A program made the position numbers and the translations under genes. A stretch of DNA of 35,169 nucleotides from Chromera velia (taxonomy: Eukaryota; Sar; Chromeraceae). How positions within the stretch are numbered: the first letter of the stretch is position 1; the number at the start of each line of letters is the position of its first letter. Of this stretch, positions 1 to 11,679 are shown piece by piece. The notes beneath the pieces are model-generated. The model did not search any database, was not told where the DNA came from, and saw only the letters and a program-made list of their open reading frames with translations. The DNA is taken from positions 5,070-40,238 of the forward strand of contig JAHBMJ010001472.1 in NCBI GenBank assembly GCA_018398765.1. The letters run 5' to 3'.

Positions 1-166
1 AGACAGACCCTTGTGCTGACAGAAAGGACTCTCCTCAGCAGTTCCATAGCACAAGCAGTGAGTGTATCCTCCCGCAGCTTGCCGACTCTCTTTCTTTTTC
101 TCTCTTCCCACCCACACAACAGTGAAGCAAACATTTTTCCTTGGCGGGCAAGACAGACTTGGCTGC

Positions 167-660
167 CTTCTCTTCCTTCCTTCCTTCCTTCCTTTACTTA
201 TTCATTCATTCGTTCCCTTCTTCCCTTCCTTGTTTGAAATATTCCTTCCTTCCTTCCTTCCTTCTTTCCTTCCTTCTTTCCTTTCTTCCTTCCTCCCTTC
301 CTTCCTTCCTCTCTCTCTTCCTTCCTTCCTTCCTTTCTTCCTTCCCTTTCCTTCTTTCCTTCCTTCCTTCCTTCCTTCCTTCTTTCCTTCCTTTGTTCCT
401 CCCTTCCTTCCTTCCTTCCTTCCTTCCTCCCTCCCTCCCCTTCCCTCCTTCCTTCCCTTCCTCCCTCTTTCCTTCCTTCCTTCCTTCCTTCCTCCCTTCC
501 TTCCTTCCTTCGGGAATCCTTCCTTCCTTCCCTTCCTTCCTTCCTTCCTTCCTTCTTTCCTTTCCTTCTTTCCTTCCTTCCTTCCTTCCTTCCTTCCCTT
601 CCTTCCCTCCCTCTTTTCTTCCTTCCTTCTTTCCTTCTTTCCTTTCTTCCTATGTTTCCT
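167..660. repeat. (CCTT)n-rich polypyrimidine tract
   Basis: Almost 500 bases of C and T only on the plus strand, built from imperfect CCTT/CTTT tetramers with a few breaks near 195-240 and 511. It produces long Ser/Phe/Leu/Pro and Arg/Lys/Glu/Gly reading frames on both strands. These are artefacts of the tetramer and not genes. Confidence 0.95.
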
Positions 661-682
661 TCTTCCCTTCATTTTTTTCATC

Positions 683-838
683 TTCTCTGGTGGCTGCATG
701 TCGGTCCTTTGCGTTTGGGAGATGCTTCTTTCTCCCTCCACCTAATACCTAACCCCCCCTAGAACCTCCCTGCCTGCAGCGAGTTTTTTCTGGCGGCTGT
801 CGGATAGCTGTCGGGTCTTTGTTTTTGGGAGACGCTTC
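683..838. repeat. Short imperfect direct repeat next to the polypyrimidine tract
   Basis: The stretch at about 683-728 (GGTGGCTGCATGTCGG, then CTTTGCGTTTGGGAGATGC) recurs imperfectly at about 785-838 as TGGCGGCTGTCGGATAGC then CTTTGTTTTTGGGAGACGC. The unit is about 45-50 bp and the spacing about 105 bp. I see no coding frame in it. It may be a remnant of a local duplication. Confidence 0.5.
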
Positions 839-839
839 A

Positions 840-1880
840 AACCCTTTCATAAATTATGATATTGCACAATGAGTGACACAGTGGTCTCCATTAAGTCCCG
901 CATAGCCTGTAAACCTTCGCAGCTTCCAGGAAAAAGAAACACAACAAAACCAAACATAATCATTATCTGAATTATCATATAATGATTATATTACAATTTA
1001 TGTGAGTACGTGTTCATATGCTAATCATTATGAAATTATAATCAAAATGATGGTTCTAAACATATTCAAAATTGATAATGATATTTCTGTTTATAATGAT
1101 GATGTCCATTATAAATGATATAATGACATAATGATTATCTAGATGATTATAGGATACTGACGGTTACACCCATAATGATCATAACTTTCAAAGTCACTAT
1201 GAGATTTCATAATTATTATGGTCAAAGGTACCCTTTCGAGTTAACCCAATGATGCAGAAATTAACTCTATATAGTCTCCTAGAGGTCAAAAACAAACATT
1301 CTTGCACGTATTGATCCTATATATACCAGAATTTGTTTAATTAACCCATATAGGCATGTAAAAGCATAAGGAAAATCATAGTATTATGATACTATTATCA
1401 TACGTAGAGTGCGGAACCAATTAATCAATCAATCAATCAAACTGCTTCTGAGCATTCAAAATTTATAAGCTTTTAAATGTTTAATTATACTTTAAAAGTC
1501 GGGATCAATTTAGACTAAAAGGAATTTGATCCGAATTTCTCAGTTTTTTTTTTTAATTCTCACATAAAATCTAAAAATTTCCAGCGAAATTTTTTAGGTT
1601 AGTAAAAAAAAAATTAGAAATCAAATTAAAAATTTTATAGAGTGGCTGTCTATATTGTTTTAATAATTTTTTGATTGCATGTCTCTAAAATGTATTCTGA
1701 TGAATCGGTTTGTGAGTTGGCGATAATATATCATCTGATTCATTGAGCTTTCACCAAAGTCTCATTTTATCAGCGTTGGTGCCATTTTTCATGTCGATAG
1801 TAATCATGATTGCTACTCTTTCTCGATCGTCATCATTGACGTCATCTTCATGAGTCTGGGAATCATGACAGGTGATCCAT
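840..1880. other. AT-rich island 1, downstream of CWF19L2
   Basis: About 1 kb dominated by A and T, with recurrent ATAATGATTATA-like words and a short (AATC)n run at about 1418-1441, against GC-balanced flanks. I see no reading frame, RNA gene or splice-linked exon. It ends at the CWF19L2 stop codon, so it contains that gene's 3' UTR and terminator region. Confidence 0.75.
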
Positions 1881-2926
1881 TCAGCCCTGCGCGCGTTGCT
1901 GCTGCATCACGGGCCAGTCGTAAGGTTGGAATTCCTCCCGGAACTTTCGCACAGCCGTCCAATAGGACCTGCACATGACAGACAGAACACACAGACAGAG
2001 TGAACAGTCACACGGGGCGGCGAGACCAGCAGGAAGGCAGCAACAGAGATTCAGAAACAAGAATGAGCCCCACAGTCAGTCCAGAGACATCCTGTCTACC
2101 CACCGAATCGGCTTTTCTTTCAACACGATCAACGTGCCACTGCCAGGGGGTACCTAGGCATCCTCTTCGCTCTGTGTCCACACGCCTTGCCTTTCTCATT
2201 CTTGACCTGACAGTGCTGCTCTTTCCTGAGTTGCAGGGGCACGCACGAGAGAGAGAGAGAATACGTAAAATCACAGCAGCCCAAACGAACAGACCAACTC
2301 ACTCACCTCTTGTCCGAGAAGGCCCGGTCGAGGGAAACCTGTCCCAACACACCCTGGATCGTCTCCCTTCCGAAATTCCTGCATGAACAGAGAGGAAGAG
2401 GAAGGATAAAAAAGACAGAAGAGCAGGGGAAGGAAAGAAAAAGAAGCGACGAGAGAGGAAAGCTGGAAATCAGCGGACCAACTGAAACGCAAGATGACGG
2501 TTTCAATGAGAAGTTTTCGAGGAACAAACAAAGAAAACCCAGGAAGAAGAACAAAAAAGAGAGCCGAAGAAAGACCGAAAAGTAGAGAAATACGCAGTCT
2601 GAATGTCTTTCTCACATCGTTTCTTCCTTTCCGTCTCTTTTCTCCCTTCCCCACTCCCTCTTCCCCCATCCCTCCCCGATCTTGCTTCATCGCGAACGCC
2701 TACCTGCTGAAGTCCTCTCTGTCTTCAATCACGTGAGCAAATCCGTCGCCTGCAGGACAGACACACCAGGAAGAACAGTCACATGATGGTCCCCTACTCT
2801 GCTTTTGAATCTCTGAATGAGTTGGATTGTGCTTCTTTTCTTTTTCTCACTTCCTGCTTTCCTTCCTTCCTTCCTTCCTTTCTTCCTTCCTTCCTTTCTT
2901 CCTTCCTTCCTTCCTTTCTTTCTTTC

Positions 2927-2962
<36 letters not shown>

Positions 2963-3389
2963 TTTCGTTTCTATCTGTCACTGTCCGTGACTGATTACAC
3001 TGACACAAGCGAGAGAACACGATTGTCAGTGTTCACGTTCTGCCTCCAACAGACGAAGGCCTTGATTTTCTCTCCCGGCTTGCAGATGCTCAGATCGAAG
3101 CGAAAGGATTGTCACAAAGTGTTGTTTCGTGAATTTGAATTCCACTTCCTCTTTCGAGTTCCTTCAGGCATTCATTCTGTAGTGAAGGTAGCTACACCCT
3201 CTAGCGAAGGCACGCAGGCACTCATTCTCTGGCCTTTTCTGCTTACTCACAGAGGCTGAAGTCGACGTGAAAGAAGGGGAAGTTGTCCGGGATGTGCCCC
3301 CGAGGTCCGGTCTTCCCCTTGATTGGGATCAGCTTCTTGTGCTGACTCCACTCGCTCTCGGCCTCCATCAGTGCTTTCTTGAAGAAACT

Positions 3390-3426
<37 letters not shown>

Positions 3427-6400
3427 CATACACATGGACAGAGACAGAGAGGGAGGGAATTCAAAAGAAGTCTCACAAAAGCCGCACAAAGGGGCGCCTT
3501 CCCTAGTTGTATACAAAAGCACGCACGGACTCAAAAGGGGTACAAAGAGCATCGAAATGAATCCACCTCTGTCCTATGCGAAGGACAGAGACGGCAAAGC
3601 AAGTACTACGTACGCACCCTTGACTCATCCAATTGCTCGACTGGGATGGGGAAGACCTCTATGGCGGTGTGGGGTCCTCCGTTGAGGTGTCGGGTCTCGA
3701 AGGAGGGGATGGAGGAGACTGTCTCCACAAAAAGGGGGGCGAGTCCTTTTTTGTCGAACATCTTCGCCAACTCCTTTTGGTAATTTCGAATCTGCATTTA
3801 ATGGAGATGAACCAATTCCTTTTTTCTCCTCTCCTTTTGGTGAAACAGCTGACACGCTTCGCGAGAGGGAAAGGAGAGGGGAAGACTGTCGTCAATGCGC
3901 GAGAAAGACATAGTAAGAAACACCGCACCAGGATTACATGCAGATCCTCTCTTGTTCATGATGGAGAGCAGAGAGAACTTGCAAGTGCGCTATGGCGATG
4001 CATTCAATTCCGGAAAAAAAAAAAAAAAAAAGGCGAATGGAAGAAAAGGGAATCCACAGAAGGATCTGCAGAACTGGAATACCTGCCACGCGTTTTTGGG
4101 TACTGTCCTTCCTTCTTGTCTCCCTCCCTTCCCAGAGAGTCCACCCATCCACACATTCAATTTTCTTGAAAGAAAGGAAATGCATTCCTTCCTTCCAACA
4201 AGCAGCCGACGTACCTCGTCATAAGTGTTTTCGTCCATTTGCGTTGTGGCGCAGACGTGCTCCTGCGGATTGGAGGAGATGACGTGGAGTGAGGAAAGTC
4301 AAAACAAAAGCGGGAGGGGCAACTAACCAAAAAGAGAAGGCGACAAATCGACTTAAAGAGACAGGAGGAGGAGGAGGAGGAAGAAGAAGAAGAAGAAGAA
4401 GAAAGAGAGCTCACGGAAACCTTTCGGCGGTGTGTCCATTTCAAAAAGGGATAAGGAGCGCATCCCAAAAGCAGAAACAGACAAACAAACCATGCGCTAG
4501 CCACAACGTCCTTTCACACACGCAAACGCCTACACAGAGAAGCCAAGCTAATCTTTCATACAGGCCAACCAAGGCACTAACCCACCCACCCACCAACCAA
4601 CCTTGGGGAAGATGAGGCACTGTCCCTCCACGATAGCGTCCCTCATGGAGGCTGCCACCAGCATCACCCTGGCGCTCTCTGAGATCATTGCGTCCCTCCT
4701 GCCGGCCGTGGTGAACCTCTCGCTGGCCGGGCAGAATGTGCAACGGTCGCTGCAGTAAGTTCATGCGAATGAATCACGTTGAGAGACGTCAACGTTCGAA
4801 CACACAGGCAAACAAACCCTCACCTCGCTGTAATGCACCCCAGCAACGAATGAGTAGAACGGAGGAAGGGAACAAGCAGGGAAGAAGATGAGAGACCCCG
4901 AGAGAAAAAAAGAGCCCGGGAAGAGAGAGAAAAACAAATTGGCGGAAGATCCATTTTCCCCTCACATTCTCCCACATGTCTTCCCCCTCTTCATATCTGT
5001 GCCGGAGACAAAGAAAGAAAGTTGCGCGTAGGGGCAAAAACACAAACAGAGGAAACAAGAAGGAGAGAGGGACGGATCCCTTGACTCACTCACATATTCT
5101 TCGTCAGATTTTGTTTGTCTCGAATCGCTCTCCTTGCGTCATACTGCTCTCTCTTCTTGTCGTCCACTTTCTTCGACTGCTTCTCAAAACGGCCTGCTCA
5201 CACACACACACACACACGCACACACACAGAGGCTCGGCACGGCTCCATCGCTGAATGTTCGAATTGAGTCCTCACACTAGCCATGCAACCCCCCCACCCG
5301 TTCCCTTCTCAGCTGTCCTGCTGTAGAGCTCATCTGCCACTTGTGTGCTCTTCCCCCTCCACCTCCTCCTCCTCATGCTGCTCCAACAGTGCTCAACGAC
5401 GTTTTCCTCCCGGCTCTGAAACTTCCTTCCTATTTGTTTCTTGCAAAAGAGAGAATACAACAGAAGGGGAAAAAACAGAGACAAAAGAGAACCTACCGAG
5501 AGCGTATTCTTCGTCTTCATCCTCACCCAGTTCTTGGAACTTAGTACCTCTGCAGGCACTCGGATAACGGAGGCAAGCGCAGAGAACCTTTTATGGTTGG
5601 TAGAGGGAAAAAAAAGAAGAAGCGGAAACCGCCGCACAATTCCTGTGGCCACTGACCAGAGAACTTGGGGGGGCGGTCGAAAGAGGAACTAACGATCGAT
5701 CAACAGACTGGGCAATGAATTCCTCCTTTTTCCACCCCCATCTTCCTGCAGCTTCCTTCCCTTGCTTCGACGTGTCGCCCTTCCTAAAGAGACTGCCTGT
5801 CAAGAGACTCTCAAGAGCACGACGCGAGATCACAGCAAAGCAAAACGAAAGGGGGGAAGGGGCACAGAGGCATCAATGAATAGTGAGCGAGGCAGAACGC
5901 CTGCTCGACAGCCAAACTCAGCAGTCCAACAGTCCAACACACCAACGAACTGCCTGCCTGACTGACTTCTTCACAATATAGGACGCAAGGTTCTGGTCGT
6001 AATCCTGCACTCCCAGCACCTTCTCCCTTCTCCGGAGCTCCTCCAGAGAAATTTCGTCGTCCGCGTAGTAGCTGCAGGCAGGGGCAGGTGAACACATGCA
6101 CATGTACGCATGCGCACAAACAGAAGCAGAAAGACCCCTAGATGACAGAAACACACAGAGAGAGGGAGACAGAAGGAGAGAGACGGAGACGGAGAAAAAA
6201 ACACTCACGCAGTCACACAAATGCGCACACCGACAAACACGCGCACGCAGGCACACGCAAACCCTCCAGAACTCACTTTTTCCCCTTTTCGTGGGTGAGC
6301 TCCCTCTTTTTCTTCGAGTTGCTCAACGTCGATTTTCCCTCCAGCTCTGCCACCATGCTCCTCATCCGCCCTGCAGAGAAAGAGAAGACGCAGCAGGAGG

Positions 6401-9400
6401 AAAAAACAGGAGAGGAGATAACACGAACCTCGACTCACAGCAGAGCACCGACAGAAGAGCGACAAGAGAGGGCTATGAGAGAGACAGCGCACATGCTCAA
6501 AACAGGGAGAGGGGCATCGGGTACCTCAAAACGAAGCAGACACACATACTTTGAGATCCAACACGGGCTCAGGCTGCCACAGCCTCACACACACATATCA
6601 ACTTCGCCGGACAAGCCACCCGACCCCCCCCCCCCNCCCCCCCTGTGAGACCCACCTGCGCTGTCAACATCCTCGAGTACCTCCACTTTTCTCTTCTCAC
6701 CCCCTCCCGTCCTGTCCTCCTGAGGAACGATGTGATCCGAGTTCTGCATGCATTTGTTGGATCGTCAGTTGGTTGGTTTGTTCACACAAGGAAAAGATGC
6801 AGGGTGGAATTCAGCAATCAAGAGAAAGAGAAGCAAAGAAAAACAAAAGAAAACAAAACAAAACAGAAATAGAGACACGCTCCAGTTCGAAAAACCCACC
6901 CGCCGATACACACACACACACACACACACACCCCGGTGCGAGGAAGGGAGGGAGGGAGGGGAGTGAGGGAAGAAGCTTGCGAGCAGCAGGATCCCCCCAT
7001 GAGGGCACCCTTCCACACCCACACCCACACCTGCCTACCTGCATGGCAATCAGTTTAGCATTCAACTGGTTGTACCGATCCATATTCCCTGCCAGCATCG
7101 CACTCAACGCCTCCGCTCCAACCTCCTCAACACTCATCGGCACCGCAGCAGCAGCAGAGGAAGAAGCAGAAGCAGAAGCAGAGTATGAAGAGGAAGAAGC
7201 GCTTTGTTGTGGTTCCCTCTCTCTCTCACCAGGGTGTGTCTCGTACCTCTCACTCAGTTTTGCCATCTGAGACTCAAAAGACTCTCCGTCCCTTTCCCGG
7301 TCCTTTTCGCTTTCCCTTCTCGTGTCCCTCCAATCTCGCCCCCTCTCTCTGTCCCTCTCCCTCCCCCCCGCCCTGTCTTCTTCCCCCTCATTTCTTCTCC
7401 AGTCTTTACCATTTTCCATCTCACTCCTCCTCCAATCTCTTCCCCCCCCCTCTCCCCTCCAAGACCGGTCCCTGTCCCTCCCTCTGTCCCTCTCTCTAGA
7501 GCCTCTGATCAGACTGTCGTCCCATCTCTGTGCTGCAACCTCCTTCGCGTCCTCCCCTGTCGCGGCAGCCTGCTCGATCCCTCCAGGACAAAGAAACAGA
7601 CAGACACACAGGGAGAAAAACAGGCAAATACACACGCATACATACATACATGCATACATACGTGGATACGTATATGCAGACATGAAAAGAAGAGCATTGT
7701 TCTGACTGGAGAAACAAAGCTATGCTCTGAGAGAAACCCTCCACCTCCTTTACACTTTTCATCTCGCTTTTCCACGATCGTCTGCTTTTCTGCCGTCCTT
7801 CTTTGAGGATCCTTCCTTCCGTTTCAGTCTGACACACTGAAGGCCCCCTTTTTCCTGTGAAAGAAACCGCAAACGCAAGAAGACTGGATGACGCGCCTGT
7901 TTCAAGGGATGCATCCTTCTCGTCTGACTGACTGTCTGTTGCGCTCTGAGCATCGCCTTCATCCTCCACCGCCGCCCCCCGTCTCCCACAGTCAGGTGGG
8001 CGGGAATGGACCCCGACCCCCCGGAGGGCCCTTTCTTCGCCTCAAGAGAGGGCAACCCTGCAGGCAGGCAGACAGGGGTCAAAGGAAGGGAAAGGAAGGG
8101 AAAGGAACGAAAGGGAAGAGAGACAATGCACTTTTTTGTTTGTGTTGATGTGTGATTTAACCTCGGAGTGACAGACGAACAGATGATCTGGTCCTGTCTT
8201 TCTCTCCGTTTGAATTTCTCACTGACAGAACAGAAGCAGATCCGGAGGGGAAAAAAGAATAAAAGAAAGGGAAGACCTGCCCGGAAGGGAGAAAGAGAGG
8301 AAACAACCTTTCTCCCTGCAAGATTGTACTCATCGCTCAGTCATGATGTGCGTACCTCTCTTTCTCTACCTCTTCTCACACACGGACGGACCAAGATTCA
8401 CAGACAGACTACATATATGTTTCTTCTTTATATATGTTTCTTCTTCTCCCTTCTGACGGTATGACCAGATAGACGGATAGATGGTTAAATAAAGATAGAC
8501 AGATAGAGAGGGAGAGATGGAGAGACAGACAGACAGACTGACCGTTGGGGGTCATCTTGTCGTACGCAGAGGGGTTCAGCTCTCGTTCGTGTGCCTTCTG
8601 CACTCATTCATCAATGAATTGATTGATTGATTGATTGATTGAATCATTCATTCATTCATTCATTCACATTCACTGGTTGTTGTCGTTAACGTTCATTCAT
8701 CAATGGACCCAGTCCCCAATTTATCAATTCCGTCACTGGGCCCCTCACCCACCTATCCATCCCTTCATCCACCTATCCATCCATCCATCCATCCCATCCA
8801 TCCATCCCATCCATCCATCCATCCATCCATCCATCCATCCATCCATCCATCCATCCATCCAATCCATGTGTAACCCGGTCACCCTATCCGTCCAACCACA
8901 CGCAACCACTGCTCAGCACTTTCGCTGACCGACATCCACCCACCACCATCACCACCCTGCGGCACGTCCGCTTCTACCCCGCAACATCTCCGACCCTTTC
9001 AACGGCGTGAGCGTAAGTCTTTCACGGAGGCAACTCACCGGCTGCGTATCGGGATTCGGTTTATCTCTCTTCTTCCCTGTGGCGGGGTCAATCATCTTGG
9101 ATCCCGAGGTGAGGAGGGCCCAGCCAGCGTCTTCCTGCAGACGGGGGAAAGAAAATTAAACCGGGGGAGGGAGGAGAATGGGGTGAAGAGGGAAGGGGAG
9201 GTGGTGCAGAACAACAGAAGTGAAGTTTTATGAAGAGAAGCGTCCCTAAAGTCTCCATGTGAATCTCTTCCACTCTCTCCTCCTCCTTTCCCCTACCTGA
9301 TCTCCCCCCAGCATCCAGGCGTCTCTCTGGCTCTTGGCTGCAGGCTTTGCAATCTCCCGTTCTCTCTCCTGAGAAGCTCCCATCTCCACATCAGACAGCT

Positions 9401-9919
9401 GCAGAGAGAGGGGAAAGGAGGCAGAAACAAAAGGAGCATTCAGCGCAAATTGTAAAGAAGAGGGAAAAACAGGGAGGCAGGGACGAGTTCTGGAACAACA
9501 ACGAGACGGAAGGAAGGGGCTTTGCAACACTGAGACCCAGCCTGACCTCTCTCTCAGCGTCATCTATCGAATCTCTGTCATCCACCCGTCCTCTCCCCCC
9601 CCTGTCACTGGAGGAGGGGGAAGAGGAACCCCCTTCGCTGTCACTGCTGTGTCGACTTTCTTTCTTGCTGGAGCTCTTCTTGTCTTTCTTGCTGCTCTTC
9701 TCCTTCTTCGCCTTCTTATCCTTCTTGTCTTTCTTCTTCTTTTTTGACTTCGACGCTTCCTTCTTTGCCCATATGTCGCCAGCCCGCTGCATACAAGGAA
9801 GAAACACAGGAGAGGGGTGGTGGGTCGGAAGAGTTAAAGGCGAGTTGTTGAATTCGAACGGCAACAGGCAGGCTTCATGTATGTCACAGACTGACCACCA
9901 CTTCTTCTCCTGCCGGCAT
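1881..9919 (-). CDS. CWF19L2: CWF19-like protein 2 (spliceosome-associated CwfJ family)
   Basis: Family role: nuclear factor linked to late spliceosome complexes and lariat turnover. My 19-exon model (minus strand, high to low): 9919-9896, 9786-9547, 9398-9297, 9134-9039, 8597-8543, 8057-7933, 7569-7039, 6743-6656, 6370-6277, 6071-5967, 5549-5497, 5193-5094, 4749-4602, 4262-4215, 3791-3618, 3389-3251, 2749-2704, 2378-2307, 1968-1881. All phases join, giving about 775 residues. The first exon is only eight codons (start MPAGEEVV). A Lys/Ser-rich N-terminus follows, then the motifs [19 protein letters not shown] and an RD/RE-rich middle. The CwfJ C-terminal domain 1 starts near residue 538 with [11 protein letters not shown] and continues through [16 protein letters not shown] and [10 protein letters not shown]. 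Domain 2 carries [42 protein letters not shown] and [11 protein letters not shown], then the stop. Oddity: the family GHC-x-I-x-P-x-x-H motif reads GQC here. The gene diverges from the plus-strand locus at 10.7 kb. Confidence 0.92.
2860..2966. repeat. (CTTC)n/(TTTC)n microsatellite in a CWF19L2 intron
   Basis: Tetramer run CTTC changing to TTTC, inside the intron between the exons at 2704-2749 and 3251-3389. The plus-strand frame through it is an artefact. Confidence 0.9.
6636..6636. other. Single ambiguous base in a poly-C run
   Basis: One N inside a C homopolymer (about 6624-6643) in the CWF19L2 intron just 3' of the exon at 6656-6743. It looks like a sequencing ambiguity and does not touch coding sequence. 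Confidence 0.95.
8614..8664. repeat. (TTGA)n followed by (ATTC)n microsatellite
   Basis: Two adjacent tetranucleotide runs, TTGA then ATTC, in the CWF19L2 intron between 8597 and 9039. The same TTGA unit recurs at 17419-17447 and, as AATC, at 1418-1441. Confidence 0.85.
8754..8862. repeat. (CCAT)n microsatellite
   Basis: Interrupted CCAT tandem run of about 100 bp in the same CWF19L2 intron. It reads as an Ile/His/Pro/Ser frame on the plus strand, which is artefactual. Confidence 0.9.
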
Positions 9920-10714
9920 CGTGCTGTTTTCTTCGATTACTCCCTTTCCACCTTCGTTCCAGCTAAAAGCTCACTGGTAGGCTGCGCTACTGGCATCTAC
10001 TGGCAAACATGCCGCCTGCAAGTCATCGGACTGTCATCCTGCACTCAATCCATCTCCTCAATAGGTGTCGTCAAGCTTTCGAGTTGATTTGTGTTGCCAG
10101 GCGGCAGCGCCGGAGGCGGTGCATGGTTTGGCGGCGCCGCCGGGATCGAGCTGCGTGAGCCGCGGCCGCCGCCGGCCGCCGCGCGCGAAGATTATAGCTG
10201 CGCAACGCCTCAGAGGGCAGCGCGGTCGGGGGTGTATCACGTGTTGTTCAGGATTCGAGTCACAAAAAAAAAAAAACCTGAACGTTGAGGAGGGAAAAAA
10301 TGAAAAAAAGACCTGAACGTTCAACCGGCCCTCACACCCAATCCTCTGTGCAACGTTGTGTCCTTTCTCTAGTGATCTCTTTCCGACCTTCACTCATTCG
10401 CAAACTGTGCTTCTGCGATCAAGTAAAGAATTCTTCTTCCAGGTTTCGAGAGACCGTAGAGGACGGGCTGTGTTGCGCGTTGTTACTTCCTTCGTTCGTT
10501 GCGCTTTCATCCCCTTTTCTTCTTCTCTCTGCTGCTGGAGGTGTGCCGGCAAACCCAGGTTTTCTGATGCAACTGAATCGTACTCTGGAGAAGGCGATTC
10601 CCAATACGGAAACCAGAAGAGATTTTGTGTCGCGTCTCTCTGGGGAGGGGCCGGGAGAGCTTTGAATCATTTCAAGGGAACTGCGTAGTTTTTCAGGTTC
10701 ATCCAGAGAAGCCG
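9920..10714. promoter_or_regulatory. Divergent intergenic region with GC-rich core
   Basis: The interval between the CWF19L2 start (9919, minus) and the first coding-like plus-strand ATG (10715). Its centre, about 10090-10240, is rich in GCC/GGC and CpG (for example GCCGCGGCCGCCGCCGGCC) and differs sharply from its surroundings. A bidirectional promoter is the natural reading. No TATA box or known factor site is evident. Frames covering 10560-10670 are open but unrecognised. Confidence 0.5.
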
Positions 10715-11330
10715 ATGGATTTTCAGGCTGTGGGTGTGAACAGGGCAGTGGGCAGGGCCGAGAGATGCTTTGCTCCAGCATTTGGCAATCCGTCCCATCG
10801 CTCCTCCCCCCGCAGCCCCTGCACCGCTCAGATCTCTGCCCTTGGTGCTCCGACCGCCTCTGTTGCTTTCCACTTACCCGACCCGTCTCCTCCTCCTTCT
10901 ATTCCTTCCGTTCCTTCTGCGGTCCCGGTGAGGGACGGCTCTATCCGTTCCTTCTTCAAGCCCGTAGCCGGCAAGCAGGCCGAGCTCCGAAAAGAGGCAG
11001 AGAGAGAAGAGAAGAGAGAAACAAGAAGATCAGGTCATGTCATCTGCATTTGCGAATGGCATCCCTGCCGACGCCATCAAGATCACGAGAGTCGACCGCG
11101 CGTGAAGGCAAAGGCAACTGCAGCTACTTCGAGCTCATCAAGTGTAAGGTGACGGGCGAGCATCCTATCCAGATTCGCGAGAAGGTCGTCAAGAACATCG
11201 AAACCAGAGGGACTCCGGAGATGCCGGAGATCTCTTTAATTGTTTTGAGCAGACAGACAGACGGCGTTGAGTTTCCTCCTCTGTGGGATCGACGCACTGC
11301 ATGGACTTGCCGGACAATGTGAGAGTCCGT
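10715..11330 (+). CDS. Unresolved coding-like fragment with PIP-box-like and OTU-like strings
   Basis: Three coding-like pieces lie in three different frames. From 10715 a frame starting MDFQAVGV runs through Pro/Ser-rich sequence to RDGSIRSFFKPVAGKQ, which resembles a degenerate PCNA-interacting box, and then a charged helix. From 11037 to 11105 another frame reads ADAIKITRVDRA and then stops. From about 11101 the third frame reads GKGNCSYFELIKCKVTGEHP, then REKVVKNIE. The last two together look like the start of an OTU cysteine-protease fold (basic strand, G-N-C with candidate nucleophile Cys, then H-P...R..VV..I). A frameshift or undetected intron separates them. No downstream OTU His motif was found. 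It could be the 5' part of the kinase-like locus or a decayed element. Family assignment is weak. Confidence 0.3.
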
Positions 11331-11679
11331 CTCTCCCTAGCTTCTTTGCTCTTTTCTTCCCTCAATTTTGTCTTTCCCCCATTTCCTTTCTCCTTCATTC
11401 CTTCTGGTTGAATTCCATGCATTCTCTTTTTTTTTCGCTTTCCTTTCCATTCTCTTCTCTTCTCTTTCTTGCAGTCGTGAGTGTCATGGTACGCATTCAT
11501 TGGAATGAAAAGCACGGCAAAGATTTTCGGACTTTGGCTGTCTGGCTGGGATGCGGGGAAGCATGCAGCCTCTTAATTGCAGTTTGACACGAGTGTGAAT
11601 GCATGGGAGGAGGAGCCTTCCGTCCCCCCTAATTCTCTTTCATGCTCTCTTCGTGTCGACTCCTCCTCTTTGCGTGCAG

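Noticed and set aside
62-752. Long open frames rich in Ser/Phe/Leu/Pro (plus) and Arg/Lys/Glu/Gly (minus)
   Set aside because: They are translations of the CCTT tetramer tract in every frame and have no independent coding signal.
2150-2250. An extra CWF19L2 exon between 1968 and 2307 on the minus strand
   Set aside because: The phase fits, but its translation has no family similarity, whereas direct joining of 2307 to 1968 gives the expected C-terminal [11 protein letters not shown].
8754-8862. Tandem CCAT units considered as a CRISPR-like array or telomeric repeat
   Set aside because: No spacers and the unit is not a telomere repeat; it is an intronic microsatellite in a eukaryote.
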